A stretch of DNA of 64,000 nucleotides from Phoebastria nigripes (GCA_035582835.1 JAYKAV010002684.1:393058-457057), one strand, 5' to 3'; shown: positions 1-61,955, counted from the first letter of the stretch. The notes: generated by a model not told the origin, from the letters alone. Numbers and translations: made by a program.

Positions 1-514
1 CTGACCCCCCCCAAAACTGCTCCTGCACGGAGGAGGGGGGCATCCCTGCACCGGGACCCCCCTGCACCCCCCCAGCACCGGGATCCCTCACTGACACCCC
101 CAAACTCTTCATGCATGGGGGGGCGTCCCTGCACCAGCACCGAGCTCCCCCCAGCATCCCCAACCAGTGCAGGGGGACCCCCACCCTGCACCCCCAAGCC
201 CCCCACTCATGCACAGCCCTGGGGGGGCTGGGCTGGGGGCATCCCCCCAGCAGCAGCTGCACCAAAATCTCGGGGTGAAGCCCTCGTCCCAGGGTCCCTG
301 CAGGGCTGTGGCGCGGGGCAGGGGGCTGCGGCCGCTCGGACCCCCCCAGGCGAAGGCCCCGGTGTTGGGTCAGACCCTCCTCATCCCCCCAGGTGGGTGC
401 CCCACGGCCANGGCACCGCTTCCCATGGCCAAACTGGTCCAGATGCCACCACGGCCCCCATCACCCGCGACCCATCCACGCGGGCGCCATGAACCGGGCT
501 CTCCCCGGCAGGCT

Positions 515-553
515 GGGGGTGCGGGCAGGGGGTGCGGGCAGGGGGTGCGGGCA
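515..553. repeat. 13-bp G-rich tandem repeat, three perfect copies
   Basis: The unit GGGGGTGCGGGCA is repeated three times without change. The repeated G runs make the plus strand a candidate for G-quadruplex formation. Confidence 0.85.
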
Positions 554-3486
554 GGGCGCTGCTCCAGGCCGTGGCCCAGCACGAGGAGGGGAGGCCGAGC
601 CGACACAGTGGCTGGATCGAGCAGGGGAAGAGCGGGGAGAGGAGAAGCCGCGCAGACGTGACCGGCCTAGCAATGGGGCCGGGGGCGAGCCCAGAGGGGC
701 CACGGGCAGGCGGCGGGCAGGACCCCCACGGCGTGCACGCTGGGGCAGGGCCGAGCGGACAAGCACGCACCGGGGAGCCAGGNGTGCGCACGGCCGTGGG
801 TGCACGGGCATGGAGGGACCCCCCGGAACCCCCCTGGCCGCGGGCTCTGCCTTTGCACTGCCTGAAGCCACGTAGGGGGGGACGCGCTCCCTCCCGGCCC
901 CAACAGAGCCGGGGCAGCACCTAAACCCTGCGGGTGCCACCACCAACCTGGGGGACACCCAGCCCATCACCACCCTGAACCCCACCTCTGCAGGGGATGT
1001 CATGGCTGTGTTGGGGACAACCACATGTCTGGGGACACCCCGAGCTGCACCGGGGGCCTCAGCCCAGACCCGTGCGCAGGAGAGGGGCTGCGCCTTTGCT
1101 GTCCCCTGCCCCCTGCACCGCTCACCCCACGGCCACCTCGTCCTCCCGGGCACAGCGTGAGCTCCCGCCCGGCCGAGGCGTTCCAAGGTCACCACGTGTC
1201 CTCCTCCGCCCGCAGCACAGGAACGCGCCGGCCACGGCTGCTCCCGCATCCCACGTTGGGGAAGGATGCTGGGGGCAGAGCCGGGGGCCCTGGGGAGCAG
1301 CGGGTGCTCCTGGGGTAGCCCATTTTGGTGCCCCCAGCCCCTGTGTAGGACCCGCATCANCTCAGCTGCAACCCCCCCCCATCCACCCCTCGCCCACACC
1401 ACCCTGTCCCGTGCAGAGGGGCAGCCGTGGGGCGCGTGTGCAGGGGGTGCTGCAGGGACTGGGGGAGCTGGGCTGCGGGGGGACGGGGGTCCCCTCTCCC
1501 CCTGAGCAGCCGCTGCGCCTGGCCGGGCTCCCCACGCCAGGAACAAGCCCCGCTCTGTCCCTGCTCAAAGGGGGATTGAAGGGGCTGCACCTGCTTAACA
1601 TTCCCCGCGCTTCCGCCCCTGGATGCGTTTCCAAGGGGACCGGCCGAGGGGCCGCCGGGATGGAGGGGGGACACGGCTGCGACAGCCAGGGAAAAGGGTC
1701 AGGAAGAGGCATCGGGGTCCCACACGTTGCCCGGGGCTGGGGGTCCCTCCGCCGGGTCCCCACCATTGCAGCAAGAGGCCGAGGGAAGACGGGTGGGATC
1801 CTGGGGACGGTGCTGGGGATGCCACGCGGGGCAGGGAGACGGAGCCCAGGCGGGGTAGCAGCACCCATCCTGCACCCACAGCCCTTCCCCAGCACCGGGG
1901 CAGGGTGCTGGCACGCAGCAGCGATGGCTCAAGGTGTTCACGCTCAAGTGGTTGGTGCTTGTTAAGCCCACGGGAGCTTCCAGCACCNTCAGTGGCTCCT
2001 GGCCGCAGGGAGCGCGTGGGACCGGCAGGGCCCCCTTGGAGACCACCTGGGCCAAGCCCTGCTCACGCAGGGGCACCTGGAGCAGGTTGCCCAAGACCAT
2101 GCGTGGTCAGGCCTTGGACGTCTCCATGGATGGAGGCTCCACAAGCCCTCAGGGCAGCCCGTGCCAGCATCCCGGAGCACCAGCTCCTCCTCTCCGGTGG
2201 GGTTGTGCGGCTCTGGCCCACGTCACCTCGCAGCCCTGGGGCACCTCGCCCAGGAGCATCCCCGGCCCTGCCACCGAGGGGACGCCCTCCTCCCACGCCT
2301 GGGCCACTGGCCACGGTCAACCGGCCGCTCACTGGTGTCCCCTCGGGGCATCGACACCCCAAGAGCTCCAGCTGCAGCCAGCGTCACCCCAGGGTGCTGA
2401 GCACCACGGGGAGGAGGGACCTTGCCCTGGATCCCATGGGATCCATGGGGGACGAGGGGGTGTTGGCATCCCCCACCCCAGCTGGAGGCTGCTCCCCCAG
2501 TCCCGGGGGATGGTGCCCATCGCATTTCCTTGCAGCCCACCTCCCCGCACACCTTCAGCCCCCCCGGGTGCAGGCTCCGCACCCATCCCTGCACCAGCAG
2601 CATCAGGCCCCCCCCAGCAGTCAACCTGGGTGGGCAAGGGGGGAGCGAGGGTCTCCCCACCCTCCGTGGGCAGAGCTCAGCCGCTGCTTCAGGGAGAGGA
2701 GGAACAACGGTCGATGCCGTGCACCAGGCGGGGACATCCAGCTGGGGGATGAATTTCGGAGCCTCCCCCCTCCCACATCCCCGGGACACGCAGCGGGCAA
2801 AGCGTGGCAGAGCCTTAACGCATCAGGCTCCATCACTACGCTTAAATTTAGGACCAGACAAGGCAGCAGAGCCCAACGCAGGTGCCAGAGCCGTCTCGCA
2901 AGCCTGCTTCCACCACCTTTCCTACAAACCTGCCTCAGCTTTGTCTTGGTTAGAGGCAGAAGCAGCAGCAGAGGGTTGGATGAGGGGCAGCAGGACAGAC
3001 AGACAGAGACGGCTCTTGGGTCTCGCAGAAGAAATCGAGCGGCAGCTCCCTCCGCTCGGGCAGAACCGGCTGCTGCCGCTGGGCGCGTGTTTTCCTGGGG
3101 GAGTTACTCAAAATATTTAAGGTGAATTAAAATACTACGAAATGCAGCCACACTGGCAACCTGTTTTGGGCATTTCCGGAGGAAATCAGCGCGAGGTCTG
3201 GCTGTCCTGGGAGCGGGTCACACACAGCTGGGGAGGGATCTCACCCCAAATCCCTTCTCTGCCCAGTTCAGCGCTGGGAGCTGAGCTTGCTCATGGGTCT
3301 TGCCCTGCCTTGGGGGTCCCCAAAAACCCCNGGAGGGGCTTTGCTCATCCCCCCCCCAGCCCTGCTCTGCTTCATGCTCCTGCCAGCGCCCGGCTTCGGC
3401 TGCCGGGCAGGGGCTGCCCGTGCCGTGGGGAGCACTTGGCTCAGCCCCACGTCCCAGCTCACCCCGGCTGGCAGCTCCCGGAGCGC

Positions 3487-3533
3487 GCCGGCAGCCGTGG
3501 GGCAGCCCTGTGCCGGCAGCCGTGGGGCAGCCC
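3487..3533. repeat. 25-bp-period direct duplication
   Basis: The segment beginning GCCGGCAGCCGTGGGGCAGC at 3487 recurs at 3512 with the same 22-base core. It is a short local duplication in GC-rich sequence. Confidence 0.8.
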
Positions 3534-3640
3534 CACACCGGCACCTTCATCCCCCTGTCCCTGAGAGCAGCTGGAGGCAGATCTGCTCTGGCACCCGCCT
3601 GGGCGCAGGCGGCAGGTTGGATTAGGATCAGGGACCCCAT

Positions 3641-3661
3641 GGGGACAGACAGACAGACAGA
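3641..3661. repeat. (GACA)n microsatellite
   Basis: About four to five GACA units in tandem. A shorter related tract occurs near 2995-3010. Confidence 0.8.
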
Positions 3662-4830
3662 GGCTGGAGGGAGGCGCAGACCAGGCTCCTGCTCCTCACC
3701 TTCGCGGGCCCCTTCCCATCAGCCGAGCACAGGGGATTCGCCTCCTCCCCATGCTCGTACNACGATGTCCCCCTCGACCACGACGGGCTGCATCCAGCCC
3801 CCCAGGATAGCGGGGGGTCGATGGAGGGGGCAGGATGGGCTGGGGCCAGCACTTCTCCACCACCGTCTCTCCCTGGGCTGCCTGCTTGACGTCCTCCCTC
3901 CTCACCCAGGTACCAGAGATGCTCAAACCACACCTTTTCCAATTTTTTTAATTAACAGGTATTGGCAAAGAAACCACGACTCCAGAAAATGCTGAATTGA
4001 ACAGTCAGGGTTGAGCCCAGGGTCAAGCTCAGCTCAGGCAGGCGGTGTTTTAGGGGGACAGCTTTGCCCTTGATTGGGGCTGGCACCACACGGGGCACGG
4101 CTCCGAGGTGACGAACCCCGATGCGACACTGATAGCTGAAGGAAGCCGCCGCCTGCTTCAGCTGCGAGACTTAAAATCAACCTTCAGCCTCCTCCGTGCC
4201 CACCCAGGCCGTGCTCCCCCGCTGCCTTCAGCCTCAAATACCCGACAAAAACATCAAAACCATTTCTGCAGGGAACAAACTCACCCACCACATATCAGTC
4301 ACACACCAAACCGCTCCTGACGCTGAGCTGATCTGAAAATTGCCATAATTCAAAGTCCTCAAAACAGGAGCTATGTTTAGGATCACAGGAGCAGCTTGGG
4401 GAAGGATGCTGGCAGCACCGGGTAAAGACACACGGATCNGCAACCTCTGCGTGCCCTGCGGTGCTGGAGCCCTCCAGGCCCTCTCCTACCTCTGGCCAGA
4501 GGGATAAGCAAGCTGGTACCTTCCAAAAAAAACCCGCCCTGGCCTGCACAGGGAGCTGCCGCGTTGGGACCGAGGATTCAGTACCGCAGGGGCAGAGCCG
4601 GGCTCGGGGAGGAGGCAGAGCCCCATCGTCCGAGCGGCCGCTGGCTCTGCTGGAGGGGCAGATCTGCTCTCCTGCAGCGGCCGTTTGAGCCACGCTCCTC
4701 TGCGGCTGCAGAGGGAAAAGGTGGGAGAGGTTTAATACTCACACGTTACAGCTCTGAGCTGCAAAGAGCAAGAAAAAACCTGAGTAAAACGGGCCCGAGC
4801 TGCTCTGGGGAGAAGAGACAGCAGAGAGCC

Positions 4831-4914
4831 GCGTCCCGAGGACCGAGCATTGCATCCCAAGGACCAGGCGTTGCATCCCAAGGACCAGGCGTTGCATCCC
4901 AAGGACTGAGCGCA
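4831..4914. repeat. 21-bp minisatellite, four copies
   Basis: Four consecutive 21-bp units start at 4831, 4852, 4873 and 4894. The core is GCATCCCAAGGACCAGGCGT plus T. The two middle copies are identical and the outer two diverge by a few bases. The period is a multiple of three, so frames stay open through it, but nothing else suggests coding. Confidence 0.9.
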
Positions 4915-6469
4915 GCACCCGCCAGTTGCGTTCAACACCTTTTGTGTTTGCGAATGTTCACAGAGTCTGCAAGGAGCGACAAATAAAACTGTCACGGACT
5001 GGGTAAGTCAGCCTCAAGCAATAGCACCTTCGCCAGCTCTCCTTCCTAGCTCGAGAAACCGGTTTAATACTTGCGATTTTGCAGAGAGGGCACTAAACGC
5101 ACTTCAGAAATGCTTTTTATCTTCAAGGTTTTGCTTTTATTTTGCTGGAAACCAGGATGAATCAAAGCAGCTATTTCACAGTTAAGGACAAGGAGCGAAG
5201 ACACCACTTCACCCAACGGAAAAATGAAGGAAAAAGGCTCGGGAGGGCAGAAGAGCTGAACCCCAGCGGTGCACGGAGTGGTGAACACACACGCCTTACC
5301 CTCCCATGACAGGTCATGGGTATTTAATGACGTCCAAGACTCGGGCTCCGTTTCATCTGGAAGAGGGAAGCCAAAATTATAGCAGCAGAGAGAACCAGAA
5401 ATCAGCTCTGCGCTGAGCATCCTCCAAGGGCAGAGCCTGTCTCTGTTTCAATGGGTCTTCTACAACGTCCTGGTCCCCAGCGCCGGGAGGGAACGAGGGA
5501 TTGCCATGAAATGGATCCTGCAGGGAGCAGGTGGCTCCTCTAAGAGCATGTGGACAACTGCTTGGCAAGGAGATGTCCCTCACGGTCCCCAGCTGGGACC
5601 GGGCTGAACCTGCGTTGTGGAAGTTGCTGGTCCAGGTCGTTATCCGCCAGATCCCCCACTGCTCCTGCACGCCAGGCGCCGGAGCACCGCTCCTCCCCAC
5701 GGCTCTGCCGGCTCGGCAACGCGGACCCGGGTGGGCAACCTCGGCGCTGACGCACGGTGACCACCAGCGTTGCCAAACATCCCAGTGCTAGAAACCTGGG
5801 AGCGTGCTAGAAAGGCTGCTGGTTTTGACGGACACCTGGTTGTTTTTATCACATATCAACTTGGAAGGAGAGAAAACGAGGGATTTTGGAAAAATAATTC
5901 CAGTTCATCCCCCCTAGGTTTCCCGAAGCAGCCTCCACACGACACCCTGCCNCCCGAGAGCTACCAGGGCTGGAAAGGGTCCCTGCACTGTGACCCCCGG
6001 CAGCGGCAGGAGGTTCCAATGAAAGGGGAAATTCCCATGCGGGCAGCACACGCGGCCGGGCGGGAGACGGCGCAGACAAAGAGCAACACTGTTCCTAGAG
6101 AGCCGGGCAAGGGACCGGCTCCGGCACAGCCAAGCCGTTGGCAGGTCACCCAGATCCACGCTGCCACCGATTCTCCGGGGCACATCGTTTCCTACCGGGA
6201 TTTGGGGGCATTAGTCCATGGGATGGGCGCCGGAGCCTGGCAATACCTGTCGGGGTTATCCCCAGCTGCATTGCACTCGGCGCTATAAAACCCAGAGAGT
6301 TTGAGAAGGCATGTCCAGCCTCGCCAAATCCTTCATTTTAAAGTTTCTCATGAGAAAGGAATTGAAGTAACGGGGTCAGAGGACAAGGCGCACTCGCGTA
6401 TTTAGACACCCCAAACTCCTTAGGTGTCCCAACGCCTATTTTTGGCTTTAAGTCAGCCAGAAAAGGGGG

Positions 6470-6471
6470 AA

Positions 6472-6503
<32 letters not shown>
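6470..6503. repeat. Poly-A tract
   Basis: About 33 bases, almost all A, interrupted by a single G. It may be a retroposed tail, but no element is recognised upstream. Confidence 0.8.
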
Positions 6504-8313
6504 TGCAGCTTTTCAGGAACCACATGGTGGAGCTGGTATTGCCAGACAGGACACAGCCGCAGCAGGGAGTTGGAGGATGTTATTAGGCAGCGGAGACAAG
6601 TGCAGGCAGGGGCTGCGAACGCCTGTTCCCCTTCCTGGTCGACTGCCCCATCGCTGCTCCTGCCAACAAGGCAACAGCGCTAAGACAAGACCTCCCATCT
6701 CTGGCAGTAGGAAATTATTCAGATAAAGATGCAACCCNCCCCAGGAGTGTGTATTATCAGGAGGGACAGGAAATTTTTTGGGGCCCAGCACCGAACAGGT
6801 AAGCTTCCATTTACCTTAACGGCACCTTGGTCTCCAACGACCCTACTGCAGTTTTGGAGTGGACACTGAGCCAGTTTAGAAGAGCTACAGTTTAAAGCCC
6901 TGTCCTAAACTTGCCTTCAAGCTTATTGCATTCACATTATAAGGCTGCGAACAGGAATGAATTTGCTCTCTCTAACCGCACACGACTCCACGCCCCAGCA
7001 GCCCGAGTGACCCCGGCCCTGTGGTACTCGCTCCCACCCCTCACTAGGGCCAGCTGCGGGGGATCTGAACATCCACACATCGGAAGCGTGGTCCCAAACT
7101 GCATCTAGACCTCCACTCAACTTCACTTATAATTACTGTCAAGACAACAGCCCAGCCATCTTCCCTGACTGCAAAGCTTTAAAGGCCCCTAAATAGAAAA
7201 AAACTGTTCAAGAACTGACGCTGTGATCTACCACGTTCTTTGCATTCCTTAGGGAAAAGGTCTTCAAGATGAGAGGAGGAAAAGTGACAATCGCTTACCG
7301 TGCCGCAGGACGAGAAGGGTGCAATCGCAAGGGACAAGCCTTGCTGAAGACATCTGGAGTGCACAGGCACAAAGAGCTCCTTCCCTTTCTTCCCTGGCCC
7401 TAAGCAGGAGGAGCACTAAGGAGCCCACCAAGGGAGCATTCAGCAGATCCCAGCCCAAGGGACCTCCCATGCCAGCAAAGGAGGAATCCCCAACTGGGGA
7501 TGGGGCTTTCATGGGGTGTCCGGGACCTGGGGGTACATCTCCACCCCTGTGCTTTTCCGCTTCTTCAGCTTCAGGGAATTAGGGACTGCGGGCATCACAC
7601 ATCGAGGATGCCCGGGGAAGAAGTGCCATTAATACGCTTCTTCAGAGGAAAAAGTTCTTAATTGGTGAAGTAGCAGGAGCATTTAGAATATAATCCAGAT
7701 TGGATTCCCGGTTTCAGTTTAATCAAAAAGGCAAACTATCCTGGCAGCCTCTGGAGCCCTGCAGGAGAGGACAAAAGATCTGAACAGGCATCTGAATTAA
7801 ACAATTAACAGCAAAGCTGGTACGGGAATAGAGGAACAGTGGGACCCTGCTAGGTCAGCGTACTCAGTCCTCCTCTATTAAAATCTGCCACTTCAGAGCA
7901 CTTCTTTCAAGTGTGATTCAACTGGGAACACGAGCCTGAGCAATTGTCCAAGTTAGCACAGCAAGACAGTGGGAAAGCAGGAATCAAACAGAAATAATCC
8001 TATTAGGCTTCGAATGCCGTTTTACTTNGTCCACGTTCATTAAGCTTTTTAAATCTGAAATACCATTTTCCAAAGCGGCGGATGACCGAGCGTGCTGTGA
8101 AGGGCCTTTGCTTACCTGCGTTACTTCGGCGTCTCCCACCTTGCCGGGTAGCAAGCTCAGGCTTTGTATTTACTCCATTGTAGTTAAGATGCAGCCCCAA
8201 AAATAGATCCGTATCATATTAACAGTTCTCAGTTCATCCACAACACNCAGGGAGGGAAAGGAGACTCCAGACAAAATGGCACAAGCTTTGTACAAAAACC
8301 ACATTTTTTTTTT

Positions 8314-8319
8314 TTTATT
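8314..8319 (-). terminator. SMARCC1: Candidate main polyadenylation signal of SMARCC1 (AATAAA)
   Basis: On the minus strand AATAAA begins a run of A, followed about 15 bases later by TGTGGTTTTTGT, a plausible GU/U-rich downstream element. Earlier alternatives on the same strand lie at 8905-8910, 9447-9452 and 9562-9567. Confidence 0.5.
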
Positions 8320-9446
8320 TCACAAAATTGGGTGGCTGTGTTGCAGGAATAAAACCGGCCCTATACATAGGATCAGATGAAAAAGTCAGCACATGTATTA
8401 TTTATACAGAAACACAACAGTGTCAAGAATTCAGGTACTCTGTAGGATCATCACTAGTACAGTAAAAAATAGTCTCCATCTGGATCCTTTATATTTGAAG
8501 TTGATCACGCTAAAAACAACCTGAGGTTATTCTAAACTGGACTACGGTCTGAACCAGAAAATCCCATGCTCACCCCAAAGACCCTGGAGGGAAAGGTAAC
8601 GTTGGGGATGAATTTCCTTTGTGGGAGGTGGAAGGCAGGCAGGCCCTGACCGTTCTCTGCTAGGCACTGTGGATTCTCAGAGCTTGATGGCGGAAAGCAT
8701 CGTTCCTACGCACTGCAAGTAACAAGGCTGCAGACGATCGTCTGAGCACGCAGCGGATGCGCAGGCAGCCCAGAAACAGTTACTCCACACTCATGCACTC
8801 TCAGGACCCGGGAAGTTCAACCGTTAACATCGATNAGTCAATCACCTGAGTGCTCTTCAAAGCAAATCCTTTTTTTTATGGTATAAGTGGTGCTGCAGGG
8901 TTTTTTTATTTGGGAGATCTCTCTCCGGTCAAGCCTTAGACCACCACCTTGCACTCGATCGCTGAAAGCCACCCTTTAAATAAGTGAGCAGTCTTCAGAC
9001 CTTTGGCAAGGAAACCTGTCAAACCCTTTTACGCCAGGAAGAGGGCAGAGAACCCGAAGCCGGCAAAGGATTTTTTGCAGTCACTAACGACGAGCAAACA
9101 AGCAGTTTTGGCAGTCTGGAGGTCTGCATCAGCAGTACTGCACTGGTGGTCTCACTCAGCGAGCGCTCCTAGATTTGCCTGCTGAAGCTGTTCCCTCACC
9201 CCACAGACCACGGAAGGTCAGCGAGTGGAAGGTGATGTGCGAGTTGTCCCGAAGACGCGTACCACGGTCGCTGACTCTGCCCACCTCGGCTGTCCGCAGG
9301 AGGTAGTTCTGGCATTCGCACCCCAGCCATCCCAACCCAATCCCGTATGCTAGCACTTCTTCGCTATCTACTTTTTTTTTTTTTGTTTTGTTAATTTTAA
9401 AAAGTAAAAAGTATATGCTCCAAAAAGAGGGACTAAAAATCATGGT

Positions 9447-9452
9447 TTTATT
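9447..9452 (-). terminator. SMARCC1: Candidate proximal polyadenylation signal (AATAAA)
   Basis: AATAAA on the minus strand about 800 bases after the stop codon. A second copy in the same GGAATAAAACCA context is at 9562-9567. Either could give shorter 3' UTRs. Support is the hexamer alone. Confidence 0.3.
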
Positions 9453-10086
9453 CCTCAGTTGGCTACTGTACCAAACTACTCAGAGGGAAGGTTCAACTAC
9501 CACCTTCAAAGGCAAAAGAAAGGTAAAAACTGGAGCAAGAAAACTCCTACCATTGAGTGGTTTTATTCCAATTGATTCACTCCTGGCTTCATTCGCACTG
9601 GATCAATATTTTCTTTAATAAGTTAGCGAGGCAGCCCCAGGACTCGGCTACTGTCCTTAATGATCAGATATCTGTAATGAACACAGCTGGCATTCCTGCA
9701 CCTTCTGTGCTACAGCACGCCCTTATTTTCCTTCTCTGCTCAAAACGCTGGTTTGGCATCTGATCTTGATGCTTTGCTCTACCCNGAGAACCCGAAACAT
9801 TAAATCACAGGTGGAGTGGGCATGTGCTACATCCTAAAGCTCAGTTAATGCCTCCACCTTAAAAGCTTGGTTTCTTTTCAACCCTCCCCAGGAGAACCCA
9901 AAGCTCAAAACACCAAGACGAAAGAAACCAGAGTCGAGCACGCTCTGAAAGGCAAGCAGACCAAAGCGTAAAGGACTTCCCACCAGCAACATGGGAGGCA
10001 CTACTGGCATCTTTGATCTAAAGCTTTCCCAAAGGAATGCCAAGTACTGCNGGGTTACGAGCGGTGGGGAGAGGGGGGAAAAAGAC

Positions 10087-10133
10087 GCTGTGTATATGTG
10101 CTTGTATATGTGTATGTATACGCACACATACAC
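10087..10133. repeat. Alternating TG/TA then CA tract, self-complementary
   Basis: A purine-pyrimidine alternating stretch changes from TG/TA-rich to CA-rich. GTGTATG (10110-10116) pairs with CATACAC (10127-10133) around a 10-base loop. It lies just downstream of the SMARCC1 stop, so the transcript would carry it in the 3' UTR. Confidence 0.7.
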
Positions 10134-10246
10134 GACGGGGGCAGGCCAACAGGAGGTGAAAACCTCCCAAGGGAACAGAAGGTAACTGAGGAATTCATTT
10201 TTGGTCACCACTATGTTGCTGTAGAAGTTCCTTCTTCCTTGACTGC

Positions 10247-60716
<50,470 letters not shown>

Positions 60717-60839
60717 TCATTTACACTGCTTTCTAACAAAGTATAAAATATGCATTTTAGGGTTCACCTTCTCCAAACACCTGTATTACTGACAAGCAAA
60801 CACCAACAAATAATTTTTATTGATGAAATTTAAGAATCA

Positions 60840-61955
60840 TGTATTGGGTTTGTGTGGCCAGGTGTTGGTAGTGGGGGGGCTACAGGGGTGGCTTCTGTGA
60901 GAAGCTGCTAGAAGCTTCCCCTATGTCCGATAGAGCCAATGCCAGCCGGCTCCAAGACGGACCTGCTGCTGGCCAAGGCCGAGCCCATCAACAACGGTGG
61001 TAGCGCCTCTGGGATAACATATTTAAGAAGGGGAAAAGAAACCGTGCAACAGCAACTGCAGCCGGAGAGAGGAGTGAGAATATGTGAGAGAGAGAACTCT
61101 GCAGACACCAAAGTCAGTGGAGAAGGAGGGGGAAGAGGTGCTCCAGGCACCGGAGCAGAGATTCCCCTGCAGCCCATGGTGAAGACCATGGTGAGGCAGG
61201 CTGTCCCACTGCAGCCCACGGTGGAGCAGATATCCACCTGCAGCCCATGGAGGACCCCACACCGGAGCAGGTGGATGCCCGAAGGAGGCTGTGACCTCAT
61301 ATGAAGCCCACGCTGGAGCAGGCTCCTGGCAGGACCTGTGGACCCGTGGAGAGAGGAGCCCACGTTGGAGCAGGTTTGCTGGCAGGACTTGTGACCCCGT
61401 GGGGGACCCACGCTGGAGCAGTCTGTTCCTGAAGGACTGCACCCCAGGGAAGGGACCCACACTGGAGCAGTTCGTGAAGAACTGCAGCCCGTGGGAAGGA
61501 CTCATGTTAGAGAAGTTCATGAAGGACTGTCTCCCGTGGGAGGGACCCCACACTGGAGCAGGGGAAGAGCGTGAGGAAGAAGAAGCGGCAGAGACAAGGT
61601 GTGATGAACTGACCGCAACCCCCATTCCCCATCCCCCTGAGCCACGAAGTGGGAGGAGGTAGAGAAAAATCAGGAGTGAGGTTGAGCCTGGGAAGAAGGA
61701 AGGGGTGGGGGGAAGGTGTTTTAAGATTTGGTTTTATTTCTCATTACCATACTTGGATTCGATTGGTAATAAATTAGGTTAATTTCCCCGAGTCAAGTCT
61801 GGTTTGCCTGTGACGGTAACTGCTGAGTGATCTCCCTGTCCTTATCTTGACCCACAAAGCCTTTTGTTATATTTTCTCTCCCCTCCAGTTGAGGAGGGGA
61901 GTGATAGAGGGGCTTTGGTGGGCACCTGGCACCCAGCCAGGGTCAACCCACCACA
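60840..61955 (+). mobile_element. Solo LTR of an endogenous retrovirus, 1116 bp
   Basis: It begins TGTATTGGGTT and ends AACCCACCACA, an imperfect terminal inverted repeat (9 of 11). It is flanked by an exact 5-bp target duplication AATCA at 60835-60839 and 61956-61960. On the plus strand a TATTTAA box lies at 61020-61026 and AATAAA at 61768-61773, which sets the orientation, antisense to SMARCC1. The middle holds about 48-bp tandem units. There is no internal retroviral coding region, so this is the product of recombination between two LTRs. A 5-bp duplication fits ERVL-type or some class I elements; the family is not identified. Confidence 0.92.
61255..61565. repeat. About 48-bp tandem array inside the LTR
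   Basis: A core like CCCACGCTGGAGCAG recurs near 61307, 61359, 61407, 61456 and 61547, with degenerate copies near 61255 and 61503. Spacing is about 48-52 bp. The units also share GGCAGGAC/GAAGGACTG and CCCGTGG blocks. Confidence 0.8.

Larger units (their letters stand above)
1..4700. other. GC-rich flank without a recognisable gene
   Basis: Strongly G/C-rich sequence with runs of C and G and many fortuitous long open frames on both strands, up to about 500 codons. Their translations are Pro/Gly/Arg/Ala-rich low-complexity peptides with no family resemblance. The first 200 bases contain a degenerate repeat of roughly 90 bp (around 5-50, 94-141 and 195-225). CSPG5 neighbours the 3' side of SMARCC1 in mammals, but no CSPG5 EGF-like or transmembrane exon is visible here. 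It could still be an intron or promoter of such a neighbour. Confidence 0.6.
4700..8295. other. Intergenic region downstream of SMARCC1
   Basis: GC content falls from left to right. It holds a poly-A tract near 6470-6503 and short open frames without recognisable products. An isolated plus-strand AATAAA lies at 4982-4987. No gene, RNA or transposon is identified with confidence. Confidence 0.55.
8296..10246 (-). other. SMARCC1: SMARCC1 3' untranslated region (extent inferred)
   Basis: Sequence downstream of the stop, up to the most distal good polyadenylation signal on the minus strand. About 1.95 kb would be in line with the roughly 2 kb 3' UTR known in mammals. It contains alternating TG/CA repeats near 10087-10133 and several AATAAA hexamers. 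The cleavage position is inferred, not seen. Confidence 0.6.

Noticed and set aside
461..3125. Long open frames in the GC-rich block (for example 461-1546 minus, 1623-3125 plus, 2223-2789 minus)
   Set aside because: Their products are low-complexity Pro/Gly/Arg/Ala peptides present in several overlapping frames on both strands. Stop codons are simply rare in GC-rich sequence, and no domain, splice pattern or family resemblance is seen.
3740..3800. A short minus-strand peptide reading roughly QPVVVEGDIVVRAWGGG
   Set aside because: It looked protein-like but ends quickly, contains an N, lacks clear splice sites and matches no family I know.
6338..6523. A minus-strand open frame with a run of Phe
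   Set aside because: It is only the poly-A tract read on the other strand.
1..8295. CSPG5, the expected neighbour of SMARCC1 by mammalian synteny
   Set aside because: No EGF-like, transmembrane or cytoplasmic CSPG5 segment could be read on either strand. Synteny alone is not enough to annotate it.
61255..61565. Regularly spaced repeats resembling a CRISPR array
   Set aside because: The units are degenerate and contiguous, with no unique spacers, and lie inside a retroviral LTR in an animal genome.
60908..61662. Open frames of 120 to 200 codons within the LTR
   Set aside because: They arise from the 48-bp tandem array, a multiple of three, inside a non-coding LTR and show no viral or cellular protein motif.
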